Shown here: positions 9,280 through 19,877 of the stretch, in pieces
How positions within the stretch are numbered: the first letter of the stretch is position 1
Layout: the number at the start of each line of letters is the position of its first letter
Assembly: GCA_963575745.1 (NCBI GenBank)
Contig: CAUYUJ010014266.1
Location: 267,424-331,423 of the forward strand
Direction of reading: 5' to 3'
From: Prorocentrum cordatum
Lineage: Eukaryota; Sar; Dinophyceae; Prorocentrales; Prorocentraceae
DNA length: 64,000 nt
Notes under the pieces: generated by a model
Told to the model about the DNA's origin: nothing
What the model saw: the letters and a program-made list of their open reading frames with translations, nothing else
Databases searched by the model: none
Program-made: the position numbers and the translations under genes

Positions 9280-11850
9280 ATGATCAGGGAGGTGGGCCAG
9301 ATCGACTGGGTCCGCCACGAGAACACCAAGGGCTACACCGACCTGGGCTGGCGCCAGGCGGAAAACAGGCTCGAGCTCACACGTCGAATGCTTCGCTCGG
9401 GAATGGTCGGCTACGTCAGGAACGTGCGAGAGCGCGTCGGGATCTTCACAATGGTCAAGAACCTGGGCGAAGGCGCAGCGTCGATCGAGAAGAGTCGGCT
9501 GGTCTGGGATTGCAAGCGCGTGAACCTCCTGTTCAGGGACCCGCCGTGGGCACCATTGGGCAGCCCCGCATCCCTGGCGCTGTTGGAGCTGGACGAGCCG
9601 ATCCTACATGGGCGGCGGCTCCTCTCCTTTCAGGGCGATATCCCCGACTGGTTCTACCGGCTATGGTGGCCACCCTCCTTGGCGGAGTATTTTGCACTGC
9701 CCGAGGTGGCGCCGCTCCAGATCTACGAGCACGCCCTCAGCCGAGGGATCTCTATGCCGAAGCCCGACGAGCGCGAAATTGGACTTGGAGCCATGTCGCC
9801 TGTGATGGGGTCCAGCTGGGCGGTGTTCCTGGCGCGCAGTTGCTTGTCGAACGCCCTGGAGAGCCTGGCGGACATCAACCCGGCGCAGATCACATGCGGG
9901 CGCCCGACCCCGTCTTTCGAGAAGGTGCAGCTGATGCTGCTGCTGTACATCGACGATTACATCGGCCTGAAGCTGCGCGCCGAGGAGGGGGGCGAGCTGA
10001 CGATCGACAAGGACAGGGTGAAGGCGCACCTCGAGTCGCAGGGGCTGCCAGTGCACAAGGAAGACTGGGGCGAGGGCCTCGCCAGGGGCATGGGCTTGAG
10101 CATCGGGCCGAGACCCTGCCGGCTACGCGTGGTCCAGGGCAAGATGAAGGACATGGTGCTGGCAACCGAAGCGGTGGTGACCCTGGGCCGAGTGCCCCCA
10201 GTCGCCCTCAGCAGTCTGGTTGGCTTGTGGACCTGGGCGATCATGACCGACAGGGCGGCCTTCTCTATACTAGACGCGACCTACCGCTGGATGAACGGCT
10301 TCGAGGGTGCGGCCGCCGCCGAGTGGCAGCAGCCGGACGTGGATGCGCGGAGCGAGCTGCAGGCCCTGACGGCGCTACGCGTGTACCTGGAGGCGGACTT
10401 GGAGGCGCCGTGGCTGGAGAAGGTCTACATGGCGGACGCGTCGGACGAGGCCGCGGCGGTCGCGGAAGCCTCCGCCGACGAGATCAGGGCGGAGACCGGC
10501 CGTGGAGCGCTGCAGTCGTGGACGATACAGGCGGCGCGGGCCTGCGCCGACATCGAGCAGGAGGTGGGCGCCGAAGGCGAGGAGGAGGACAACGCGATCC
10601 GCCCAGAGATGGGGCGGCCGGGCTTCCTGGAGCTGTTCGCGGGCAGCAAAAGGTTACTGCAGGCGGTCCTCGCGATATCTCTTTCTTTGGGGGAGGCTTG
10701 GGGCGTGATGAAGGGCAGCGAGTTCGACTTGCTCCGCGTCGCGAACCTCGAGCGGCTCTTCCGACGTCTACGCTGGCGGTGGTGGTGGTGGTGGATACAC
10801 ATGGCACCTCCATGCGCTACCTTCTCACGGGCTCGACGCCTCGCCCTTCGCACAGCCGAGTACCCTTGGGGACTACCAGGACTGGCGCAGGACGACGCGG
10901 ACAAAGCCGAGGTAGGATCTACATTGTGCATGGTGGCGGTGCAGGTGGCACTCTTCTGTATCAGGGAGGGCATCTACTTCGTGATCGAGAATCCCGAGTC
11001 CAGCCTCATGTGGCTCTTCCCGCCGATGCTCGAGCTCTTGGCGAAGGGCGAGGTCGCCAGGATAAACTTCGACTACTGCCAGTACGGGGAGGAGTGGAAG
11101 AAGCCGACGACCCTGGTCACCAACTGCAGGGCCTTGCAAGTGCTGGAACGACGTTCCCAGGGCAGAAAAGGGCTATGTTCAAGGACGGGACAGGTGCACC
11201 GCGAGCTGCGGGGCAACGCGCCAAGCGGCACCAAGTGGACGAAGATCGCCTGTCCTTACCCGATCCTGTTCTGCGAGGCGTACGCCCAGATCCTGAAGGA
11301 GGTGGAGCCGAGCTGGGAGCAAGTGCCCTCGGGGGCACAGGTCAGGCTACGACATGGGCTTCCCAGAGTGGTGAAGGCCAGGGCACAGCAGCTTCCGCCG
11401 CAGGACTCCTGGCTGGACGAGCAGAAGTGGCATCTGTTGTTTCAGGGCCGGTGGCGGCGGTCGGAACACAGGAATGTGCTGGAGCTGAGGGCGATAGTAA
11501 CGCTACTACGTCATCTTTCGAGAACCTCACGGGCCTGGAAGTCGAAGGTCCTCATCATGACGGATTCCATGGTGAGCCTTGGCGTTTTGAGCAAGGGGAG
11601 GAGTTCGGCGCGGGCATTGCTGCACCCAGCGAGGATGGCGGGAGTGGTGCAGCTCGTATGCCGCCTGAAACCGTACTTTCGCTGGGTCCCCTCCGAGGTG
11701 AACGTGGCCGACGGACCGTCGCGACAGGTGGGTCTGGGGGCGTCCGCGGCGACGAAAGAGGGGCGCACTGCGAGATGCACTCCCAAGCGGCTGCTCCATT
11801 GGCTTCGAAGGCTACGACGACGAGGGGGCGCTGGACGCTCTCACTGGTGA
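9280..11850 (+). CDS. Pol: reverse transcriptase with RNase H split by a C5-methyltransferase-like domain
   Basis: The 856-codon frame copies RNA into DNA and removes the template RNA. RT motif A is GDIPDWFYRL with its Asp at residue 120. The motif B region reads SPVMGSSWAVF, and the catalytic YIDD starts at residue 223. A thumb-like region follows. RNase H starts with VYMADASDEAA, Asp at 386. A methyltransferase-like domain then intervenes at about 440-640. RNase H resumes with HRNVLELRAIV (Glu 735), LIMTDSMVSLG (Asp 762) and VPSEVNVADGPSR (Asp 811). All four RNase H acidic residues and both RT YxDD aspartates are intact. The listed start is the first ATG in this frame; upstream sense (AYLQDYAN) shows the protein begins earlier. 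After about residue 830 the frame degenerates and the recombinase continues in frame 3. Confidence 0.8.
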   Translation: MIREVGQIDWVRHENTKGYTDLGWRQAENRLELTRRMLRSGMVGYVRNVRERVGIFTMVKNLGEGAASIEKSRLVWDCKRVNLLFRDPPWAPLGSPASLALLELDEPILHGRRLLSFQGDIPDWFYRLWWPPSLAEYFALPEVAPLQIYEHALSRGISMPKPDEREIGLGAMSPVMGSSWAVFLARSCLSNALESLADINPAQITCGRPTPSFEKVQLMLLLYIDDYIGLKLRAEEGGELTIDKDRVKAHLESQGLPVHKEDWGEGLARGMGLSIGPRPCRLRVVQGKMKDMVLATEAVVTLGRVPPVALSSLVGLWTWAIMTDRAAFSILDATYRWMNGFEGAAAAEWQQPDVDARSELQALTALRVYLEADLEAPWLEKVYMADASDEAAAVAEASADEIRAETGRGALQSWTIQAARACADIEQEVGAEGEEEDNAIRPEMGRPGFLELFAGSKRLLQAVLAISLSLGEAWGVMKGSEFDLLRVANLERLFRRLRWRWWWWWIHMAPPCATFSRARRLALRTAEYPWGLPGLAQDDADKAEVGSTLCMVAVQVALFCIREGIYFVIENPESSLMWLFPPMLELLAKGEVARINFDYCQYGEEWKKPTTLVTNCRALQVLERRSQGRKGLCSRTGQVHRELRGNAPSGTKWTKIACPYPILFCEAYAQILKEVEPSWEQVPSGAQVRLRHGLPRVVKARAQQLPPQDSWLDEQKWHLLFQGRWRRSEHRNVLELRAIVTLLRHLSRTSRAWKSKVLIMTDSMVSLGVLSKGRSSARALLHPARMAGVVQLVCRLKPYFRWVPSEVNVADGPSRQVGLGASAATKEGRTARCTPKRLLHWLRRLRRRGGAGRSHW
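10600..11210 (+). other. C5-cytosine methyltransferase-like domain inside Pol
   Basis: The Pol frame shows motif I as GFLELFAGSKRLL (residues 448-460, AdoMet-binding loop). The catalytic motif IV is MAPPCATFSRAR with Cys at residue 512. The motif VI equivalent is FVIENPESSLMW with Glu at 570 (ENP rather than the usual ENV), followed by a KKPTTLVTN segment near 607. Spacing suits a compact enzyme of about 200 residues with a short or absent target-recognition region. Cytosine methyltransferases carried by retrotransposons have been reported in dinoflagellates, with self-methylation of new copies suggested. Whether this is the same family cannot be told from sequence reading alone. Confidence 0.7.
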
Positions 11851-12907
11851 TCATTCTGGTGAGCACCCAGAGGGCGGCGTCCGCTCCGAGAGGGCCCAAG
11901 CCGCCTCCCTTGAAAAAGCGAGGCGAGCTCGCCTGGGCGGTCGCCCCCGAGGCCCCCCTGAAGTTCAACAATAGGCTGGTCACCCACGCGGTCGACGACA
12001 ACGCGAACGTGCAGTACGAGGGGGTCGTGAAGGAGTTCCTCGTGGACGTGCAGCGCGGGGGCTACCCCTTCGCCACCGTCGCCGAGCGCGACAGGGCGCT
12101 GACCGGGTACATCGCGGACATGTGCTACGTGCAGCGGGCCAGCTACATGAAGGCCAGCTACCTCTTCAATGGCTTCATGCACATTTTCGAAACCATAGGA
12201 ATCATTTGCCCGTCGCCGCCAGGGCCCTCAAAAGCTGGGGGCGCATGGGTTTCGGCGGGGAAGGCGAGCCCATCCCGATGGAGGCCATGGGTGTCATAAT
12301 CAGGGCTTTCTTCGAGCGGGGGCAGATCATCGAGGGCTCGGCCGCGCTCATGCAGCTGGATGGTTGGTTGCGCGAGCAGGACTGGGGCCAGCTGCGCAAG
12401 AGTGACGTGAGCGTGGATGCAGAGGGTCGCACCGCGCTGATTTTGGGGCGGCGCGAACGAGGCGAGAAGGTGAAGACGGGCTCGGACCAGGGCGTCGAGC
12501 TCAAGATGAACGTGAGCAAGGCGATCATCGAGGTGCTGACCGCGGTCATCTCGGACGACGAGCTGGCGCTGCCCGTGAGCCAGGGCAGCTTCGGGAGATC
12601 CTGGGCCAAGCTGCTTGGCGAGCTCAACCTCGAGCGCATGGGGCCCCCCCGCGGGATCCGCCACGCCGCGGCGGCAGACTTCGTCGCGGCCGGCGGGGGC
12701 CTCGAGGAAGCGCGTAGGCGCGGGCGGTGGAAGACGCTTGGGGCTCTCAGCAGGTACACGAAGGTGCGCGCGCTCATCAGGCGCAGGTCCGAGCTACCCA
12801 AGGACGTGGTGAGTGCAGGCCGCCAGTTTTGGCGCGAGCCGGCGACGCAGCTGACGTTCGCGCTGGAGGCCTCCGACGCGGCGAGTACACCCTGGCCAAG
12901 GCGTTGA
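11830..12907 (+). CDS. Tyrosine recombinase of the YR retrotransposon, frameshifted
   Basis: This enzyme would integrate circular DNA copies through a tyrosine nucleophile. The N-terminal core-binding part is in frame 3 (KFNNRLVTHAVDDNANVQYE … ASYLFNGFMHIFETIGII). Near 12200-12212 the sense moves to frame 2 (LPVAARALKSWGRMGF). The catalytic region follows: Arg I at 12371 in GWLREQDWGQLRKSDV, Arg II at 12659 in PRGIRHAAAADF, Trp at 12728 in GRWKTLGALSRY, and the nucleophile Tyr at 12755. The usual first His of box II is replaced (RGIRH). Trp in place of the second His is common in the family. The frame ends at TGA 12905-12907. The single internal frame change could be mutation or assembly error. 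Confidence 0.7.
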
Positions 12908-14377
12908 TCACGCGCCTGAAGCACTTGAAGGACGACGGGGTCTCGATCTATAGCTCGCAGAGGGACACCACCAGTGAGCCCGTGGGCAAGCCTTCGAGCT
13001 CGCACCGCACGCGATTGCGCAGCAGGACGTGAGCCATGCCGCTGCCGCTTTTCCTCCCTCTCTCTTTCCTCTTACAATCAGACAGTCAATTCATGGGGGT
13101 GAGTGGGCTAGCCATAAGGGGTGGTGTCAAATGGGTTTAAATATCCTCTCCCTCCCTCCCTCCCTCGTTGAAGCAGGCTGAAGGCCCTTCGGGCCAGAAA
13201 TCTTCCACGCGGCAGTGTGCGGGTTTCCACGATAACTTGAATAATGTGGCGAGCTCCGTGGCACAGGTTGCGGGCACTTGCGGCGCCGGCTTTGAGTGCT
13301 GCTCGCCTCGTCTCGACGGTGAATCGTGATTCGAACAACTTCGGGCGACTGGGCCCCAGCGAATGTCGTGAAAAGAGCGTGGTTTTTCAAGACTCCTGAT
13401 GGAGACTTCCGCCCGACCCCCTCTTGTGGCTGGCCCCCTCCCCCTTAGCTGCACAGTATAAATGTGTATTTTGACAGGGTAAACGCTCGCCACCTCGAAG
13501 GTGCCCCTACTCTGCCAAACCGGAACCGAAGTCGACGCCCCCAGCTGGGGGGGAAAGCGAATGCGCGCAATCTTCGCCCACGGCAACCACCGTGGAACGC
13601 GGCGCCAAGGCCGCCCCCGCGGGCTCCGAGGGGCCCTCCAAGAAGGCCCGTCACCAGTCCGACAACATGACAGGTGTCACATGCCCCGGGCGCCTGAGCA
13701 AGCATAGCTCGAAGCGTCGCCGTTCGGACCGCAACGCTGGCGCGGTGGCGGACCTTGCCGCGGGCGCCGGCACCTTTTCAGGTTATCGCTGCGACTGTGT
13801 TTGGCGGCCGGCGCAGCCCGCGCTTGGAGTGCGCCCCGACCGTTGCAGTGGCCGCGCCCTCTACTTTGCTGGTTCGCCGTGCCCGGATATCGAACGGGCG
13901 ATGCAATGCGGGCGCGGGCGCGCGGCCCCATCACTTGCCATTCTTGGAGCGAGGCGCGGGGGCGAGGTTGGGCGACGGATGGTGGGGCAGGGGCGCAAGA
14001 GGGGCGAGGGGTGAGGGGGCGGAGGAAGGGGGCGCTCCTCCGCCGGAGCCGCGGCCGCCGTCGACCCCGTCCAGGAGATGGAGAAAGGAGATGGGAGCGC
14101 GGGGGGAAGCGGCGACGGAAACCAAAATGTCAGCGGTCCGCAGATATACCAGATGATTGCGATTCGGGTGGGCGCGAATTCTTCGAGGCATATCAATCCC
14201 GACCCCAACTGAATTCACGAGTTCCTCCAAACCGTGTGAACGCCGTGCCCCCTGCGCCCCCCCCATGCAACTGCCTCGCCGCAGGGGGGCAGTGGATTCC
14301 AGCGCTTGAATCAGGTAAATCACTTTGGCCCAGGAGGGGGGCCGTTCAAATCTCTTCGTGCCGTCGGCTGCCTGGTC
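12908..14377. other. 3' flank of the YR element and intergenic sequence
   Basis: 12908-13030 still reads as a basic tail in a shifted frame and then passes into T/C-rich sequence. A run of TCCC units lies at about 13142-13165. GAAGGCCCTTCGGGCC at 13189-13204 contains a small palindrome. No gene is supported from 13.1 to 14.37 kb; the open frames there are short and show no motifs. The end of the retrotransposon should fall here, but no terminal repeat was identified. Confidence 0.4.
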
Positions 14378-15259
14378 CTATGTCGGGCAACGCGCCTGGT
14401 CGATAATGCCTCTCGCAAATTGTTCCGCCGCGGCTGCTGCGCCAATTCGGTGAGTCCGCGGCCAGTGCATCAGCTTTTGCGATCCTCTGGCCTTGCAGAC
14501 CTTCGCGACTGCCTGGTTTTTCCCGATGAGCTCATCCTTTGGCGGTCTTCCGTGCAGACGTTCCCATAGCGGCAGTGCGTGCATTAGCTCTCTGCGAACT
14601 GCCTCATCCACCGAGACAATCTTTGCTCGAGGGTACTGTGAGGTGGTGGTCTGACATCTCGAGTTGCAGCTCTGCAGGGCCCGAGTGCTGGGCCCCCGCG
14701 GTCTCTGGATATTGGCGCTCGTGCTCCGATGTGCCCGGATGTCACTGGCCAGGTCTGCATCCGCGTACTGCTTTAACCGGGCGTCCGCGTGCCCGTCGCC
14801 GACCCCAGACACCATGCGGTAGCGTAGTATTGCCTGGATGTAGCATATGAAGCGGAAGATATCAGTGTCCTGCTTTTCGGTCCACTTAGTACCGCAAGAT
14901 GCCAGCGTGCACGTTGCCTGGAACAAGTGGTATCTGGCTACTCTTGCGCCATAGAAGATCTTCATTGGCACCTTTGCTGCTATCGGCTGAAACACTCCAG
15001 ATGGAATTGGCGGTCGGGGGTTCGGAGTTCCAGCATGCACCACCGGGTGCCCACCGACAGCTGGTAGTTTGTCATCAAGACCCACATTAGCGTCAACCCC
15101 TAAACATTCTGCTATTGCCTCCTCGGCTGGATGGACCCCTACTCCTCGGGGGCCACCCTGCCCGTCCTCTGAGCTCGTCAGTGCAAGGCCGTAAGGGGCA
15201 CCAGCTAGCGGGTGCGTCTCTGGTTTGCATCTGTCAACGCCGCGTAGAGCTTGACGCAT
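14378..15259 (-). pseudogene. copia-type RNase H, degraded
   Basis: Recognisable blocks are VARYHLFQATCTLASCGTKW, DIFRFICYIQAILRYRMV, RLKQYADADLASDIRAHRS, SCNSRCQTTTSQYPRAKIVS and a final KLMHWPRTHRIG segment. YADAD…A.D…RST is the first-Asp region of copia RNase H. The Q-T…S-x-x-E/A-K region follows with the usual acidic residue lost. The domain closes the element. Confidence 0.55.
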
Positions 15260-15468
15260 GACGTGAAGAAGTCTTCCATGTCATATTCCATCACCTGTGC
15301 CTTTCTTTTCGATTCGGCCCCGGCACGTAGGGCTCTCTGGGCACCTATCCCTCGGTGTCGCTAGCATAATCAGCGGTCACTTCGGCTGGTCCAGCGGGCG
15401 CAAAGCAGCATCTGAGGTTCCCATTCGCGGGTGGTTGCACCTCGGGGCAGCAGGGAGCAGCGAGTCTC

Positions 15469-16020
15469 TTAACACCCCCCGGACAGTCTGCATCCTCGCC
15501 TGGATCGATAAAACAACAGCGTCGTGATATTCCTAGGGCCCAAAGCACCTCCCAAAACGTCAGCATAAATCCTTTCCCGGCTTGCTCCCGGAGGGTCCGT
15601 TAGGTCCTCAAGTTCCTCCCATGTGTCATAGTCCAAGGTGATGCGCCGAACGACAGAGCGCCAATTAGGCTCTGATGGCAGCGCGGTAGGATCTTCGCCC
15701 TGCCAATAAATCCATCTCTCAGAGAGTCGATGTTCGCACCCCAAGCATCGCTCCGCCGGCGCAGGCGGGTCCATCTCGATACCTTTTGGTGCGGTTTCCA
15801 AAGAGCAAGATGAGGTCGCAACCTCTCTGTGCGTTACCGGCTGAGCCGGCCAAGTCGAAATCAGCCGCGTATATGCGGCCAGGAAGAACATCAGCACTGG
15901 GTGGTAATAACAGCTGCGCCACGACGATATTGGCTCGTAACCCTCAGACACCACGTGCGCCTCGCAGTGCTTCTCCCGATATCCCCCAGCGTCGGGGTGA
16001 CCGTGTAACGCTAATCGCAA
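15469..16020 (-). pseudogene. copia-type RT palm fragment
   Basis: The frame opens MRLALHGHPDAGGYREKHCE … SWRSCYYHPVLMFFLAAY. This is the copia palm block (ALYGHPDSG.YWE…SCY.H) leading directly to the expected YVDD. The catalytic aspartates are missing because the frame shifts right after AAY. Later sequence (ERCLGCEHRLSERWI) no longer matches. Confidence 0.6.
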
Positions 16021-16183
16021 AGGACAAGCTGGGTCGTGCGCACCTGCCCAGCTCTCTGGCCATGCCTCATTCGGTAGCCTAACCCATGTGGGCGTTCCTC
16101 CCAGCGCCGACTGAGCATGCGCTTTGCGTGCATCCGCCCGCTGAATATCACGTCCTGGGAATGGCCCGAAGGTATCGGCGGCT

Positions 16184-17545
16184 CTACGCCAGCGTCGTCG
16201 CAGGACAAGAAGAGAATTCCTGAAATAGTGCTACGTTTTTGTCTTGATCGATGACGTCGGATCCGTCGAAGACAACGCGCCGCTTGAACTTCCCGTCTTT
16301 GTGCCCTTCTGGGAGCTCGGCGTTCTCCTCGGCGAGAATGGCGAAGAGTCGAGCAATGTGGAAAATATCGCCCCCCATCATTTCTAGGACGTGACTCAAC
16401 TCCATTACCTTGCTCTCGTCCAACGTGTTGATCTCGCGTACTCTATCCCACTCTGCCTTCAAGGCAGCGGTGGCCCTCTCGCTGTTCGCCGCCTCATCCT
16501 TAGTGGCCGGTCTGGCGACGCAAGCAGCGCTGGACATGTCCGCGACCCACTTGGAGGGTATAATAGAAAGATCTGATCCGTCACATTGATCACAATTTTT
16601 CGTGCCGGGCTTGTAGCGTGGTCGTAGTGCTGGCTCTTTCTCCCGGCACCAAAGGCTACTCGCATCTTGAAGCCTCCAGGGCATGCGAGGGGCGCAGCGC
16701 CTCCCAGCGGCCGCCCCGCGTCGAGCCCGCTGGGTCCTATGCGGCCTTGTCTCCAGGATAGGAACTGGGATCAATGCCCATGCCAGTCGCGCCGTCAAGG
16801 GTGACCTCGTCAGTGACCATGTCTGCATCCGACTTCCGATTGTTCTTATTGTCGTGCCGCAGCGCCGTTGACATAGTCGCCGGACGCGACGGCGGACGGG
16901 GGGGTTCTCGCCCGCGGCCGACACGGCGCACTTGACCGGTGGACGCGGCATGGTGATCCCGATTCCCTGCTGCAGATCGGCATTCGGTCCCGGGCCCTCA
17001 AGTCCATGGAACTCCCTTCCCTCTGCCTTGAACTCGGCAATCGCTTTCGCCCTAGCTGGGCCTCCCATCTTCCACCGCCGATCTGGATGAACGGCTGGTT
17101 TCGTCGAATCCTTCTGAGTCCTCTTCAGCCATGCCTTTCCATGCACAGGGTCATCTGTCGGCGCGGCTTCGGGGGTCCGATATCGCGGGTCGCAATAGAA
17201 AACCGCGCGAATCTGTGTCGTCTTGTTCCTGCCCGTCAGTGGCAGAGGCAGACTGAGCTCCTCGCGAGACTTGCCCACTGTGACGACGCTGCGCTCGAAG
17301 TGCTCGCCCGTCTGCAGATTCTGGGTGGCTCGTGCCGTGATGTGTTCGAGCTTGGGCTCTCCCCTCTCGGGGGCAGCTAAGAACTTGGATTGTCTTGCGA
17401 GAGTAACCGCCTTCTCAGCCAACGAGCCACCCCTGGCGCCGATGAATCGCGCAGCTCTCCGCCTAGCTCCCGCAGGCAGCGGTGGGGCAGGAGGAGGTCC
17501 GGAGGGTCCTTCGTTGTCCGTCAGGTCCTCTCCCGCCGCGTCCAC
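16184..17545 (-). pseudogene. copia-type integrase C-terminus and RT N-terminus
   Basis: The 453-codon minus frame has an Ala/Pro-rich start, a GKSREELSLPLPLTGRNKTT segment and a long linker. The diagnostic RT entry follows near its end: ALKAEWDRVREINTLDES, a VLEMMGGDIFHIARLFAI segment, NAELPEGHKDGKFKRRVVF, GSDVIDQDKNVALFQEF. The pattern EW…W/L-D…KFK.RVVF.G..V.DQ…A.FQ is the copia RT fingers region. The frame is good at both ends and poor between about 16900 and 16650, where sense moves to other frames. Confidence 0.6.
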
Positions 17546-17902
17546 AGCCGCATCTCCTGCTCCCTCGTCATGGGCAAGAGGCGGTGGTATCTCAACCTCA
17601 ACTTTGCTTCCAACTGGCCCGCTCGACGATGCGAATCCCCCCGCTGGCGACTGGCTGCCGCCCGGGGGCTTCTTCGGCTTCCTGTCGGCGACTTAATCTC
17701 CGGAAAGCAGGTCTCCCATATCGACCGAATGTGTCGTTATAGACGCAAGATCATTCGGTTTTCATCAACGGAAAATGAACAGTAGCTCCCAGAGGTTTGT
17801 TGTCAACGATCAAGCCCTGTCCTGCTTGGACCGCCGCCTTGACGCCTATGTCAGTCCAAATCTGTTCCGACCTCTCCACGATAGGTCCCCGCCCATCTTT
17901 CT
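17546..17902 (-). other. Unreadable part of the copia element
   Basis: Only short frames occur. A 60-codon minus frame at 17933-17751 (MKKDGRGPIVERSEQIWTDI) may be a remnant of the integrase C-terminal region. Confidence 0.3.
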
Positions 17903-19174
17903 TCATGCTGGTCTTGCAATTGAGTCCGTCCAACTGGTCAAGTGGTATGCAAGTTGCAATATTGATCGGATCCTACTCGCCCCCCCGCATAATGAACAAC
18001 GCCCAGGTAGATGCCGACTCTCGTCCAGGGGCCAGTCTTTGGTTGCTGAATGCGAGACGCAAGAGACGGCAAGCACGGCGCGGCGAAACCGAACGGCACA
18101 AAAAGGCCCATTGAAGGATGCGCCGTGTCTCTTTGCCCACGCTGATCCGTCGGCCCCCTTCTCCTGCGGATTGGGGCACAAGCAGAAATGGGGGCAGCAA
18201 GTGCCCGGTGTGGAGCTGGTAAACCTGCCGTCATAAGAATGGTCCTGCACGATAGCGTTGGCTCTCTCCGCCACCGAGTCCTGCTTCCTGGTGTCGGGCT
18301 GCGTGGAATCGTGAGCCGTCGTGGACTCGCTCAGGGTGCGCGTTCAGTGACTTGCATGCCCTCTCGAGTTCGGGCGCCCCGTCCGCATCGATGCAGTCGA
18401 GCTTCTCGGCTGGCGCCCTCAGGTTCGCGAGAAAGTCGACCGCGTGCTCTGCCGATTTGCGTGAGTGCCCTGGCTTCCCAGGAATCCCGCGCGCCGGTCG
18501 CGTGGTCTCGCGCGCGAGGCTTCCCCGTGGAGTCCCCTCGATAGCTCGTCAGCCGCAAACGAGTGATCCATGGTGTACAGGCCACCGAACCTGGTCGGCT
18601 CAGGGTATGGTCTAATTTGTTTGTAGGCCTTGTTTTTCTCCTGCCTCCGTTGCGTCCTCAACGTCCTCGCTCGCTGCCGCGTGGAACGGAACGGATTCTT
18701 ATGCCGATGTGTGAGCGGATGCTGCTGGGGAGCGGCCTCGCGCTGGAGGCGTGCGTGTTTCGTCGTTCCCTCGGGCCCTGCTTCTTCCATGGGGTCGTCG
18801 CCGTGGTCGTCGACTACCTCCGCTGCTCCTGGTCCCTCAGGCGCCGCCCCGGCGACCTCTTCTTCGCCTGGGGCGGGCGTCGCCGTCGAGCGACGAGGCG
18901 CGGCCTCGTCCGCCCTTCGGTCTGGGCGTCGCGCGCCGGCGGCGCGGGCGCGGTCGGGCATTGGCGCCAACGAGAAATTTCTGCTAACGAGACCCGTGTC
19001 CATGTTCGTCCGTCCAAGTCTCGTCGGTTCGTGGGGCTCGTAGTAGAAGTGGGTGAGTGCATCAGACGTCGGTGCAGCTGCTTCGTCCGTGGCCAGAAGT
19101 CTGTCGGCGCCGTCCGACTGAATGTCCAGCTTGCCATTCGCGTAGGAAGTCGGGGGTCTTCTGACCCGGGTCAA
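17903..19174 (-). pseudogene. copia-type integrase, decayed
   Basis: Minus strand from 19174. After an acidic linker comes a zinc-binding remnant (HPLTHRHKNPF then RSTRQRARTLRTQRR), with Arg where the two Cys of the HHCC finger should be. The start of the catalytic core reads GGLYTMDHSFAADELSRG, carrying the first Asp. The third catalytic residue is recognisable at the start of the frame at 18274 (MAERANAIVQDHSYDG), equivalent to the conserved NGVAER block. The region between is not readable. Loss of both finger Cys and of frame shows the domain is dead. Confidence 0.5.
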
Positions 19175-19345
19175 TCCAGACCAGGGTCAGTCAGGCCTTG
19201 CAGAATCCTGCGAGATCCTGCGCCCGAGCCCAGGACCATGCAAAGGATCCTGCAGGATCCTGCTACATCCTGCGGCCAAGCCCGGCTCGATGCGACCCTG
19301 GCCCTGCGGGGCCCTGCGGGGCCCCGCAAGATCGGGCGCTCTGGC
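19140..19345. repeat. Short GATCCTGC-type repeats inside the copia element
   Basis: At least five ATCCTGC units occur between 19202 and 19272, two of them forming the palindrome GATCCTGCAGGATC near 19247-19260. Tandem CCCTGCGGGG units follow at 19300-19325. The stretch interrupts protein-like sequence between protease and integrase and is probably an insertion. Confidence 0.5.
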
Positions 19346-19877
19346 TGGCCCCCGTTTGCATTGGCCCCCGTCTCAAGGCTCCCGAAGAGTCTTCCGCCAT
19401 CACCTTCCGCGAGTGCAGCTCAAGGGTTGCGCGGTGCCTGATCGCCTGGAGTGGGGGGCACCCCATCGTGCCAGGATCGTTCAGGCTAGACCTCGCGCCG
19501 ATCTTCACGCGCGCCCACCGTTCAAGCCCAGGCGGGCCTGCGGGAGCTGCCTAGTCTACTTGGCCCGAGGCCCCTCTGCCCTCCACTGCGAGATATGGGG
19601 TCTTGCCTTCGACTGAGAGATCCAACCTTCTTCCCTGGGCCAGCGATAGGAGCGGTGCCCTGCCGGTTCTCCAATGAAAATTGTAACCTTGGTCCATGCA
19701 GAGTTCTCGAACTGATATCGCACTCGGAGTCTCCGGCATGACGATTGTTTCGATTTCCCCACTCTTCAGCTTGTCACTGGCGATCCTGACCGCGCCGAGG
19801 GCTCGTTACTGGCCCCCCTCCGTATTCAGGGTGATGGGGGCGGCCAGCGGGGAAATCTTGTCCATCGCCCCCGCGTC

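Larger units (their letters stand above)
6512..12907 (+). mobile_element. DIRS-like tyrosine-recombinase retrotransposon carrying a cytosine methyltransferase-like domain
   Basis: The coding span of one element is gag-like ORF, then Pol with RT, methyltransferase-like domain and RNase H, then a tyrosine recombinase. DIRS-type elements combine RT, RNase H, often a methyltransferase, and a tyrosine recombinase in place of a DDE integrase. Here the methyltransferase motifs are of the C5-cytosine type rather than the adenine type usual in DIRS. The parts lie in different frames: gag in frame 2, Pol in frame 1, recombinase in frames 3 then 2. True ends are unknown; the listed limits are those of the coding sequence. 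Confidence 0.75.

Noticed and set aside
8715-12299. A 1194-codon plus frame parallel to Pol.
   Set aside because: Most of it is a Gly/Arg-rich shadow of the RT frame; only its last part (from about 11830) carries the recombinase N-terminus.
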